From Azorinus chamasolen (taxonomy: Eukaryota; Mollusca; Bivalvia; Cardiida; Solecurtidae): 64,000 bases of DNA. The stretch is from assembly GCA_963576725.1 (NCBI GenBank), contig OY755252.1, positions 24,492,155-24,556,154 on the forward strand, given 5' to 3'. Under the pieces are notes generated by a model. It made no database searches and was not told the origin of the DNA. It saw only the letters and a program-made list of their open reading frames with translations. Made by a program: the position numbers and the translations under genes. Shown here piece after piece: positions 12,301-17,839 of the stretch. Every line of letters starts with the position of its first letter. Positions within the stretch are counted from its first letter, which is position 1.

Positions 12301-15300
12301 CTGGTAGTCTATAAAAATACACCATAATTTAGACTGCTTAGCTAAAACTTTCTGTATGATACAATGGAGAAGAAATATTGCGTCAGATGTAGATCGATTA
12401 TCACGAAATCCAAATTGGCAATCTGGAAACAATTTATTTTTCTCACTCCATTTATTCAGGCGGTTTCGCAGTATCAAAGAGAATATCTTAGATGTAACAT
12501 TTACTAGAGTTATACCCCTGTAATTTGATGGATCCAGTTTGTCACCTTTTTTATATATAGGAACAATAGCCTCTGTGGTCCAACCATCTGGATATATGCA
12601 AGAATCAAAAATATAATTGAAAATAGTGCAGAGAAACGGAGCGATAAAGAGTTTCGCATCCATAAAGAAGTCCGCTACATTATTGTCTAAGTCACAGCTT
12701 TTGTGCCGTTTTAAAGAAGAAATTACTTTTTCTATTTCATCGAGAGTAATACGTGAATCTAAATCATTAATATGAAGATCAGTGTCAACATCGCCATCAA
12801 AATTATCAGATATATTTGAATGAGTGGCAGATGATGACAGATTTGAGAAATGTTGAACAAATGCATGCATTTCAATATTATTTTCAGATGTTTTAGATTT
12901 TCTGAATTTTTTAATGTATTTCCAGAATTTTCTAGGTGACGATTTTTGTAGATTGCACATCTTTACCTTTTCATTGTTGTAGTATTTAAATTTAGCACGA
13001 CGTTTAACTTTATTGTAAGATGCTCTATTAGACAAAAATAACAGTTTATTGTCATCATTTGGGTTACTCTTAGAGTCACAAAATACCTTTTTTGAAAGTC
13101 TGCATTCGTCATTAAACCATTTACAATTACGTTTAACTGTACTCGTTTTACCTGTGGAGAATGTCTTTCCAAAATATTTGAATGACATATCATAGATTAA
13201 ATCAGAAAATTGTGACATAAAAAGATTAATGTCTATTTCACTTGTAACAAGTTTATCAGTGAGCTCATCAAACAATGGTTTATTGCTGTACAAATTATTC
13301 AAAAACTCTTGGGATTTGGACGAATCCCATACTAGTTTGTCATAACAACCATTATTTTCGGATAGTAATTGTCTATTATAAACAAGGTTGAATGATAGTG
13401 AACAATGGTCGGAGAATTCCGACTACTCAGAAACAGCAAAATTATTTACAAAGTTAAACCCAATCGGGTCACAAATCAATGCACACTGGCCTGTTTCTTA
13501 GCTTACCGTGATATGTACAACTACCACTATCGTGACGTCCATTGCAAATAACTACACCATTCTCTTTACACAAATTCAACAAGTTAATACCGTAATTGTT
13601 TACCGTATTGTCTTGATTTTTACGCTCAGTAATAGAGTCATGCAGATCAGGACCAGACGGTAAATCTACGAAACGATTTAAATTGATGTCGGGGATATAA
13701 TCAGGTAAATCACCCGTGTGTGAATTCAAATCACCAGTCAAATAAACAATGCCTATATCACTATAGTTTCTAATATCTGCAGACAGGCACTCGAAAAAGT
13801 CATAATCATAGAGTGGATAGTTAATGTTTCTGTACAAGTTTGAATCTTCCGGGGGAATATATGATAAACAGAAAAAACATATCTTCGTCACAGTTGTTTA
13901 AAGACTTAGATAACGATTCACAAATACATGCATGGTATACCGGTGCACAAACACCTCATACACAAACAAACCACGAATGCTTAAGCAACCCGCAGGTCAA
14001 CAAATGTATCACCAATACACAAACAAACCGCCGACTCTCCGATATTTTAAAATGACTATGTCCATACAGCTTAAAGGTGAGGTAATATATTTTCTTTACA
14101 CTAAACGTTGTAGATAGGAATATTATTATTCCTGACCGATACACAGAGACGACGTATCGATGTCCTAAATATTCAGTGATAACAGTAAGCTCACCTTACG
14201 CCAAAAGTTGTCTGTAGGAGTGTGATGAGTCCTGACACGAAGAATACGGTACCTATCAGCTCACTGAGTCCCACACTGTCTTCATCCATACAAAACGTTT
14301 GGGCTAAAAGGAAAGGCGTCGTGATCATAGCCCCGACAGCTGTCAGGTAGTGCTGAAAGCATAAACAAATCTTCGCATGACCATAGCACAGACAGCTGTC
14401 AGGTAGTGCTGAAAGCATAAACAAATCTTCGCATGATCAAAGCCCCGACAGCTGTCAGGCAGTGCTGAAAGCATAAACAAATCTTCGCATGACAATAGCA
14501 CAGATTGTGGTGGTCAGGAAGTGCTATAAACCACAAACACAGTGCCGTGAAACATTAGGTTCAACTGCCGTAAGGTATTGCCGATATTGCTGAAAGCAAA
14601 ACAGACAAAAAAACGTGAGCATAGTCCCAACCACCGTCAGAGTGCTGAAAGCACAATTACAACGTCGCATGATCATAGACCCAGTCACCGTCAGGTTGTG
14701 CTGATTAAAATCCTTACTGTTCTCAAGCAGATCTGAAAGCAAACATTAACGCCACCTAACCTTTAGCCTGCTATGGGCGGATGAGTGAATACCTATGCAA
14801 ACAGTTTGGATCTAGGATCCAAAGTGTTTGACATATTGATTGAATTTTGGTAGTCAGATGATTATAGCTTGACTTTTGAAAATGTAGTAGGTGCAAAAAT
14901 TCTGTAAAAATAATTTGCTCAGCAGGCTAAATGTTAACCAAAGCAACAGCTGCCATCAAGTAGAGCTGACGCAAACTTTGATGAGATGCCGAGTTACACG
15001 ACGCCTGACCTGGGTCTAAGTTATTGCAAATGGTCCATAGTGTAACATTACTTGAGACTCAACAACTCTGGTGTCATGTAGTGGTACGCCGTACGTTTTC
15101 AGGTCGGAAGGTCACCGTAGTATGCTGAGCGCATACTTTTAAATGATAGTACGAGAACATGCACTTAGGAAGCATTTATCTGCATGTATAATTACGTCAT
15201 GAATATTAACCAGATTAATTGTTATAATAGAACATGGACACGAAACTATTTGACCTTGACAGAAACTGCAGAATCATATCTAGACAATAGCATAAACAAA

Positions 15301-15735
15301 CAGAGCAGATCCTGATCAGACGGCTCCTATAGGAGCCGACTGATATGGGTCTACTCTGTTTGCAAAGGTGTAGAAAGGCGTATTTATGGGGTAAATGTTA
15401 AGGATCCCTGATAAATCATTGTTTAGTGTACATTGATTGAAGAAAGCTTGTAAACAACATGACGTATTACTATACAAACCTCCAGGAAATATGATAGATG
15501 TTTATAATGAATGTATTGTTCATACACTTACCTGAAACCCGAGCAGAATGCACAGATACCACTGCGGTACATCGTTGACGGAGAAAACAACCCCAGTAGA
15601 TCGTCCACCGTCCTCTGTAGCGCTATTATTCAGTGTGCTATCATCATTGGTGTCGTCTTTATCGTCGTCAGTAGACACGACAACGTCTTCTGTCTGTTCC
15701 GACTTTCTGTCAGTACTTGCAACTGTGGTAGCCAT
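220..15735 (-). CDS. SLC23A-like: SLC23-family nucleobase/ascorbate transporter gene, first six coding exons
   Basis: Gene-level entry for a spliced gene read right to left. The family are multi-pass plasma-membrane transporters for ascorbate or nucleobases. Coding exons in order: 15735-15532, 14352-14195, 7392-about 7289, 4487-4399, 2724-2543, 340-220; later exons lie left of the window. Roughly 286 residues are covered, about half of a usual 550-650-residue protein. Landmarks in order: acidic Ser/Thr/Asp-rich cytosolic N-terminus, [13 protein letters not shown] then HYLTA (the family QH motif at the end of TM1), [11 protein letters not shown] (TM2), [22 protein letters not shown] and LFSQYL. 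Phases agree at every junction except one (see exon 3). The family signature in the later membrane segments is outside the window, so substrate cannot be inferred. Introns are packed with transposable elements. Family assignment is strong; paralogue identity is unknown. Confidence 0.88.
341..695. other. Intronic sequence, no feature seen
   Basis: AT-rich sequence upstream (in gene sense) of exon 6. I see no coding signal or clear repeat in it; the short open frames lack recognisable protein motifs. Confidence 0.5.
696..1238. mobile_element. P-type TA MITE (outer), split by a nested element
   Basis: Left end reads ACCTGTCCTAAGCGG, right end GCGCTTAAGACCATTCTACT, matching the ends of the copy at 6152-6357. 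The core (TTAATACAGG then GCAAAAGTAATGCAG) is interrupted by the Q element at 767-1117. The far right end runs directly into a 55-bp array. Confidence 0.65.
767..1117. mobile_element. Q-type TA MITE inserted in a P-type element
   Basis: Terminal inverted repeats CAGTGCTCCCTCCC and GGGAGCACTG, flanked by TA on both sides (765-766 and 1118-1119). A central palindrome pairs GTTGTGACCACTCTTT with AAAGAGTGGTCACAAC (about 903-950). The TA target and the CAG...CTG ends suggest the pogo/Tc1-mariner group; no transposase is encoded. Confidence 0.75.
1241..1995. repeat. 55-bp minisatellite, about 14 copies
   Basis: Unit starts AGTGCAGACCCTGGTCATAG and recurs every 55 bases with few substitutions. The unit core (GCAGACCCTGGTCA then GAGCTCCT) resembles the stem of the D/E hairpins, so it may have arisen from such an element. 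Confidence 0.95.
2040..2278 (+). mobile_element. Family D TTAA MITE, degenerate
   Basis: Shares ATGAATATTAATTAGA, TTTATAATGGCATATG and the central stem with other D copies; stem is damaged in its right arm. Meets the next D copy at the TTAA 2279-2282. Confidence 0.7.
2279..2527 (-). mobile_element. Family D TTAA MITE, reverse orientation
   Basis: Starts TTAACCCTTTCC, stem at about 2322-2385 with CCAGAT in the left and CCTGAT (read as complement) in the right arm, and TGACGTCA at about 2484. Ends about 16 bp from the donor of SLC23 exon 5. Confidence 0.8.
2543..2724 (-). CDS. SLC23A-like: SLC23-like exon 5
   Basis: 182 bp, phase 0 in, phase 2 out. Encodes [19 protein letters not shown], then a membrane segment with [16 protein letters not shown] and a HWWIAL tail, all characteristic of SLC23 proteins. 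Acceptor is TTTTTTCAG, donor CT/GTAAGT. The exon sits between a reversed D element ending near 2527 and a P-type element starting at 2734; a second D element in the opposite orientation lies at 2984-3231. Confidence 0.9.
2734..2840. mobile_element. P-type TA MITE, left half only
   Basis: Begins CAGTAGAACCTGTCTTAGCG and proceeds to a core-like CTTAATACAGGTCAAAAG; the right half is missing. Its terminus forms part of the acceptor region of exon 5 on the minus strand. Confidence 0.7.
2984..3231 (+). mobile_element. Family D TTAA MITE
   Basis: Complete copy: ACCCTTTCCC end, TGACGTCATGAATATTAAT, stem 3128-3190 around GGCTCCTATAGGAGCC, and GGTTAA end. Arms differ at CCTGAT/CCAGAT. Opposite in orientation to the copy at 2279-2527. 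Confidence 0.85.
3390..3800. mobile_element. Family A MITE with a nested G palindrome
   Basis: Left half ends in the hairpin GATAAATAGAGTATATGCTC at about 3450; the family A tail (TTTAGTAAATGCCCCTTTTC) resumes at about 3728. Between them lies the G palindrome; CATTTTCTTTAG occurs on both sides of the insertion and may be a target duplication. Confidence 0.6.
3550..3684. mobile_element. G-type palindromic element
   Basis: Near-perfect inverted repeat of about 65 bp per arm centred on ATCATGACATGAT: left CATGAATACTTGAACTGCTC, right its complement ending at 3684. A half copy is at 62123-62200. Confidence 0.8.
3821..4002. mobile_element. F-type palindromic MITE
   Basis: Whole element is a foldback: GGTCCATGCTTATAAAGC at one end, its near complement at the other, centre GAGCCAATC...TTTGGCTC. 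An inner 30-bp block (TCTCAAGCTTTTGATTGGTC) is duplicated in the left arm. Other copies: 49926-50102 and 60053-60227. Confidence 0.85.
4399..4487 (-). CDS. SLC23A-like: SLC23-like exon 4
   Basis: 89 bp. After an acceptor ending TCTGTTCTTCAG it encodes an extracellular-loop-like stretch and ends WKARICE, which joins IQGAI of the next exon, matching the family pattern W..R(I/L).EIQGAI. Donor is GAG/GTAGGC. It needs one base from the previous exon to be in frame. Short, but both splice sites and the downstream join support it. Confidence 0.78.
4665..4940. mobile_element. Degenerate P-type MITE remnants
   Basis: Recognisable pieces are AAGTGGTCGTATTAAAGG near 4780 and CTTAATGCAGGTCAAAA at 4878, both typical of P elements, followed by a family A remnant that appears to have inserted in the core. 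Confidence 0.45.
4942..5124. mobile_element. Family A MITE remnant
   Basis: CCAATTCCCTCATATTGACG, GAAATCATTGTGATC and the shoulder ACTCCTTTTC-like region resemble family A; the hairpin is largely lost. Confidence 0.45.
5274..5485 (+). mobile_element. Family D MITE, degenerate
   Basis: AACCCTTTACTACATGAATA, a damaged CRE-like palindrome, CAAACAGAGCAGATC and a right arm ending TATGTTTGC. The hairpin tip is deleted. Confidence 0.65.
5558..5747. mobile_element. P-type TA MITE, complete
   Basis: CAGTAAACCCCTTCTAATGC at the left, GCATTAGAGGGGTGTTACTG at the right, TA on both sides, and the long central palindrome around AGAAAGCTCCTGTATGAGC. Confidence 0.85.
5795..6030 (+). mobile_element. Family D MITE, degenerate
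   Basis: Shares the ATGAGAAACACTGTCATG to TTTGCCATGGC shoulder and the CTAATCTGTTTGTG right arm with D copies; the stem has decayed. Confidence 0.5.
6152..6357. mobile_element. P-type TA MITE, complete
   Basis: CAGTACACCCTGTCTTAAG and CTTAAGACAGGTTCTACTG ends with TA flanks; central palindrome around AACAGCTACCAGGAGCATTT is degraded. Confidence 0.8.
6630..7060. mobile_element. Possible inverted-repeat element hosting a P-type insertion
   Basis: AACAGAGCAGCAGATAAATG near 6650 is matched by the complement of CATCTTATCTGCTGCTCTGG near 7010. Inside are the P element at 6675-6878 and a 90-bp palindrome at 6894-6985 (TGTTGTGACCACTCTT / AAGAGTGGTCACAACA) related to the centre of the Q element. Confidence 0.45.
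6675..6878. mobile_element. P-type MITE with Tigger-like ends
   Basis: CAGTAAAACTTCGATTATCC left end and ATAATCGAGGTTTTAATG right end, around a nearly perfect palindrome TTAATGCATGGTGAAAGTC and AGAAAGCTCCTCTAGGAGC. The ends look like pogo/Tigger termini. Confidence 0.8.
7062..7277 (+). mobile_element. Family C TTAA MITE
   Basis: ACCCTTTCGCTGCCAAATTC at the left and TTGGCAGCGAAAGGGTTAA at the right. Stem at about 7171-7238: CAAACAGTTTGGATCC TGATGAGACGCCGAG with loop TTA; the only unpaired stem position is CCTGAT versus CCAGAT. The right TTAA touches the exon 3 donor. Confidence 0.88.
7284..7392 (-). CDS. SLC23A-like: SLC23-like exon 3
   Basis: Starts with the A that completes an Arg codon from exon 2, then [18 protein letters not shown], a highly characteristic SLC23 segment, then a Trp/Cys/Pro region. 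Acceptor is ATTGTAG. Two donors are possible: ACG/GTGAAT (exon to 7284) or CAGT/GTACGG (exon to 7289). Only the second keeps the frame into the next exon as drawn; otherwise a small unrecognised exon lies in the next intron. The GTGAAT donor runs directly into the TTAA end of a MITE at 7274-7277. Elements of the same family flank the exon on both sides. Confidence 0.85.
7430..7497. repeat. 68-bp near-perfect palindrome
   Basis: CGAAGGATTTCCTACTTTCA pairs with its complement around GCATATGATATGC. Half copies occur at about 38108 and 62290 next to CAATGTGAAAA, so it belongs to a dispersed element. Confidence 0.7.
7509..7707 (+). mobile_element. Family C TTAA MITE
   Basis: Perfect TTAA flanks, ends CCCTTTCGCTGCCA and TGGCAGCGAAAGGG, stem identical to the 7062-7277 copy including the CCTGAT/CCAGAT mismatch. 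Lies 117 bp from exon 3 on the upstream side of the gene. Confidence 0.9.
7795..8690 (-). mobile_element. Family D MITE expanded by an internal 60-bp array
   Basis: D-type stem (GCAAACAGAGTAGATCC to GTCTGCTCTGTTAGCC) at 7830-7900 and the D-type shoulder ATGCCATTATAAA with TTAATATTAATGAGTCATG at 8620-8670. Between them lies the minisatellite at 7900-8628. Confidence 0.75.
7900..8628. repeat. 60-bp minisatellite, 12 copies, with a 360-bp higher-order period
   Basis: Period exactly 60. Three unit types differ at GTGCTATGG or GTACTATGG and at TTCACAGTTCC or TTAACAATTCC; the order of six units (7921-8280) is repeated exactly in the next six (8281-8640). It is open for translation on the minus strand only because 60 is divisible by 3; it is not a gene. 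Confidence 0.95.
8797..9046 (-). mobile_element. Family E TTAA MITE, complete
   Basis: TTAA-flanked, 250 bp. Starts CCGTTCTCTTGCTGAATTTT, stem 8937-9008 around GACAGCTCCTGCAGGAGC, ends AAGCGAAGGGTTAA. Arms differ at CCTGAT/CCAGAT. Confidence 0.88.
9287..9489. mobile_element. P-type TA MITE, complete
   Basis: CAGTAAAACCTCTCTATAAC left, TATAGAGAGCCTTTACTG right, TA flanks, central palindrome around AGAACGCTCCTATAGGAGCG. Confidence 0.88.
9495..9848. mobile_element. Two adjoining D-related MITEs
   Basis: First copy has its stem at 9550-9615, second at 9660-9735 (around GGCTCCTATAGGAACC). The second has the shoulder TTTATAAAATGGCAACAG and TTTTGTCCATGAATATTCAG seen again at 37440-37573, and ends AAAAGGTTAA. 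The second copy has CCAGAT in both arms, an exception to the usual mismatch. Confidence 0.7.
9944..10690. mobile_element. GATC-rich element with terminal inverted repeats
   Basis: CTAGGTTCACATTCACACTG then CCGATCAGATCAACTCGATC at the left; the complement GTTGATCTGATCGGCAGTGG at 10652-10672 on the right. The left end (about 134 bp) is directly duplicated at 10078-10207. The interior is rich in GATCGRGTAGAG-like motifs. No transposase. A non-LTR retrotransposon 3' end abuts it. Confidence 0.7.
10714..11253 (-). pseudogene. 3' end of non-LTR retrotransposon (degenerate C-terminus, 3'UTR, CTGAAA tail)
   Basis: Read on the minus strand, the region after the RT ORF still resembles a LINE C-terminal domain ([15 protein letters not shown], then [12 protein letters not shown]) but in other frames and with stops. 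The element ends in three to four CTGAAA units at about 10714-10738, a simple-repeat tail typical of LINE 3' termini. Confidence 0.7.
11254..13302 (-). pseudogene. Non-LTR retrotransposon reverse transcriptase
   Basis: 682-residue open frame. RT motifs in order with rough residues: NYRGITL (260), FIDYQRAFD with the first catalytic Asp (330), [13 protein letters not shown] (385), and FADDIVLF (430), so the catalytic triad is intact. Upstream residues include CKWFNDEC and RKFWKYIKK, common in the linker between endonuclease and RT. The endonuclease part is in another frame at 13469-13891, so the single ORF2 is broken near 13310-13460; a further break at 11254 removes the C-terminal domain. It lies in an SLC23 intron, in the same strand as the gene. 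Probably Jockey/L2-like group; the clade cannot be fixed by eye. Confidence 0.88.
13469..13891 (-). pseudogene. Non-LTR retrotransposon endonuclease fragment
   Basis: Matches the middle of the apurinic endonuclease (EEP) domain: [11 protein letters not shown], then [16 protein letters not shown] (the Asp-Leu-Asn active-site motif). The N-terminal third of the domain is missing, so the element is 5'-truncated at about 13891, the usual result of incomplete target-primed reverse transcription. A frameshift separates it from the RT frame. Confidence 0.85.
14195..14352 (-). CDS. SLC23A-like: SLC23-like exon 2
   Basis: 158 bp, starts in phase 0 with the His codon that completes the Gln-His motif and ends in phase 2 (AG). 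Encodes [18 protein letters not shown] and then [22 protein letters not shown], i.e. the end of TM1 and TM2. The acceptor on the minus strand is a pyrimidine-rich tract ending TGCTTTCAG; the donor is AG/GTGAGC. The acceptor and the first codons are repeated several times upstream as a 56-bp array (see 14335-14720), so alternative acceptors with the same sequence exist within 0.2 kb. Confidence 0.9.
14335..14720. repeat. 56-bp tandem array made of an SLC23 splice acceptor
   Basis: Three near-identical 56-bp units start at 14335, 14391 and 14447, and decayed units follow to about 14720. The unit contains GACAGCTGTCAGGTAGTGCT and GAAAGCATAAAC, i.e. on the minus strand the pyrimidine tract, CAG and first codons of exon 2. 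The unit nearest the gene (14335-14352) is the true exon start. Confidence 0.85.
14755..14936. mobile_element. Degenerate TTAA-type MITE
   Basis: CTAACCTTTAGCCTGCTATG at the left and AGCAGGCTAAATGTTAA at the right, with CAAACAGTTTGGATC and GATCCAAAGTGTTTG forming a short family C-like stem whose tip is deleted. Confidence 0.6.
15178..15401 (+). mobile_element. Family D TTAA MITE
   Basis: TTACGTCATGAATATTAACC, stem at 15295-15362 around GGCTCCTATAGGAGCC, GGCGTATTTATGGGG and TTAA end. Just downstream (in gene sense) of SLC23 exon 1. Confidence 0.82.
15532..15735 (-). CDS. SLC23A-like: SLC23-like exon 1 (coding)
   Basis: 68 codons from the first ATG. The first 50 residues are hydrophilic and rich in Asp, Ser and Thr, as in the cytosolic N-terminus of the family, followed by [14 protein letters not shown], the start of membrane segment 1. 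The exon ends CAG and is followed on the minus strand by GTAAGTG, a strong donor. The Gln of the conserved Gln-His pair is its last codon. The plus-strand reading frames over the same bases are shadows. No TATA box or other promoter element could be identified upstream (15736 onward). Confidence 0.88.
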
Positions 15736-16160
15736 CTTTGGCTAGTATTGGACCAGGTTTAACCTTATTAATGTGGAAACCGATTTAGCTGTATTTTTCG
15801 AACTGTTGACACATATCAAAGAACTCTCAGGGGAATACTCTGATCAAGTTTCAAGTTTAAGTTGATATAATTGAAATTATAATCAGGCTAGGTTGTTTAG
15901 TTGCAGACACTTATATTAAGTTGTATGTACTAGGTGATTGTCTAAAACGTGAAATCGTAACTGAACAAGCCGGGTTAGACACTAGATTCTGAAGACTTAC
16001 AGTATGCAAACAAGTACTGTATTGTAAATATGTTTTAATTATTTTCTTATGAACATGTAATATATAAAGAATTTATGGATACTAATTAGTTCAAATTTGT
16101 ACTTTTAGTGGAACATTTGTTATCAAACAACAATAAGTGATGGATATTGTTCAGTTGTAT
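15736..16160. other. 5' flank of the SLC23-like gene
   Basis: Should contain the 5'UTR and promoter. I see no convincing TATA box, initiator or further exon; the sequence is AT-rich and not an obvious repeat. Confidence 0.4.
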
Positions 16161-16161
16161 A

Positions 16162-16349
16162 CAGTAAAATCCCTCTAAACCGGACGTTAAATTTGGTGAC
16201 ACAGGTGGCTGCTTAATGCAGGATGAAAGTCATGCAGAACAATCATAGATGAGCTTTCTGTATGTCGTTCAGTTTGCATTAAGCAGCCATCTGCCTAAAA
16301 GTATTTTAATTATTTCCTACTAGAATTCCGGTTTAGAGACGTTTTACTG
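16162..16349. mobile_element. P-type TA MITE
   Basis: CAGTAAAATCCCTCTAAACC left, GTTTAGAGACGTTTTACTG right, central palindrome partly decayed. Shares the TA at 16350-16351 with the next element. Confidence 0.85.
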
Positions 16350-16351
16350 TA

Positions 16352-16540
16352 CAGTAGAACCCCTCTAATGCGACCAGTTAATTAATAAACAACGGTGTCT
16401 TTATCAGCAGGTGGTTGCTTAATGCAGGACAAAAGTAATAGGAGCTTTCTGCATTACTTTTGTCCTGCATTAAGCTACCACCTGCATCTAGCATCCAAAA
16501 CTATTTCTCTTTTTTTGGTCGCATTAGCGGGGTTTTACTG
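16352..16540. mobile_element. P-type TA MITE
   Basis: CAGTAGAACCCCTCTAATGC left, GCATTAGCGGGGTTTTACTG right. The left arm of the palindrome lacks part of the tip (AAAAGTAATAGGAGC), so the hairpin is asymmetric. Confidence 0.88.
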
Positions 16541-16581
16541 TATTGTCTCTTTTGATAGATATAAAGGTATACCAAATGAAA

Positions 16582-16833
16582 GGTGCCTTTCAGCTGACAT
16601 ACCCTGTTATATGCCTTTCAGTTGGCATATCCTGTTATATGCCTTTCAGTTGACATACCCTGTTATATGCATTTCAGTTGACATACCCTGTTATATGCCT
16701 TGCAGTTGACATACCCTCTTATGTGCCTTTCAGTTGACATACCCTGTTATATGCCTTTCAGTTGACATACCTTGTTATATGCCTTTCAGTTGGCATACCC
16801 TGTTATATGCCTTTCAGTCGGCACACTCTGATA
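16582..16833. repeat. 28-bp minisatellite, 9 copies
   Basis: Unit TGCCTTTCAGTTGACATACC CTGTTATA, 28 bases; outermost copies are most diverged. Confidence 0.92.
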
Positions 16834-17080
16834 TATTCCGTGTATTTCAATGAGATGTTATAGTTAACTGAATAGATATTTTAAAAGTGTCATTGAATAA
16901 TTCCATAGACCTGTTGTCAAACAAAGGATATAACAAAATTAATATCATATCCCAGCGATAAATTTTATCTGAGGTATTAAATGCTAAATGTACTAATGCA
17001 CTGCAAAGGGATCAATGATAAAACTAGAGACAACCGATTTCTAGGACCAACAAACATCGAGAGAATCGAATTCCTTCATT

Positions 17081-17700
17081 CGGTTTCATATGGCAAAAGT
17101 AGACGGCTGCCATGAACAGTACCACCTTTCTAGATATGACCAGGTGAATAATAAAGGGTGATAATAACCTTCTTGTCCTTGCTTAACCTAGCACAACTGC
17201 TTTCCATATATGGCCAGGTGAGCAATTGAGGGCGATAATACCCCTCTGGCCGTTGCTTGTCTTAGTAAAAATGTTTTCCATATATTGCCAGGTGAGCAAT
17301 AGAGAGCGATAATAACCTTCTTGTCCTTGCTTAACCTAGCACAACTGCTTTCAATACATGACCAGGTGAGCAATAAAGAGCGATAATAACTCTCTTGTCG
17401 GTTTCATATGGCAAAAGTACACGGCTGCCATGAACAGTACCAGCTTTCTAGGTATGGCCAGGTGAATAAAAAAGGGCGACAGTAACCTTCTTGTCCTTGC
17501 CTAACCTAGCACAACTGCTTTCCATATATGGCAAGTTTAGCAAATAAGGGCGATAATAACGCTCTTGTCATTGCTTGCCCTAGCACGAATATTTTCCATA
17601 TATGGCCAGGTGACTAATAAAGGGTCAGGTGCGGTTGGCCAGGTGAGCAATTCAGGGCGATAATAACCCTCTTGTCCTTGCATTTCCTAGCAAAAGTGCT
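17081..17700 (-). repeat. About 75-bp repeat array with duplicated head, inverted relative to 40.1-41.0 kb
   Basis: Units read TATGGCCAGGTGAGCAAT, AGGGCGATAATAACCCTCTT and CCTTGCTTAACCTAGCAC. The head sequence CGGTTTCATATGGCAAAAGT with GGCTGCCATGAACAGTACCA occurs twice (17081 and 17397), so two units of the element lie in tandem. The opposite-strand counterpart ends at about 41065. Confidence 0.8.
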
Positions 17701-17839
17701 CTAATTAACTTAAAGTAAAACTAATTCATTTAAGTCATTTTTTCTGTTTTCATTTAAACACCCAAAACCTTGTTACATCATCTCCAGTATTCTCAGTTCT
17801 TTGATTTCGATACATAATATTTCGGACGAACTATAGTTG

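Noticed and set aside
15511..15762. Plus-strand open frames opposite exon 1
   Set aside because: Shadow of the SLC23 N-terminal exon.
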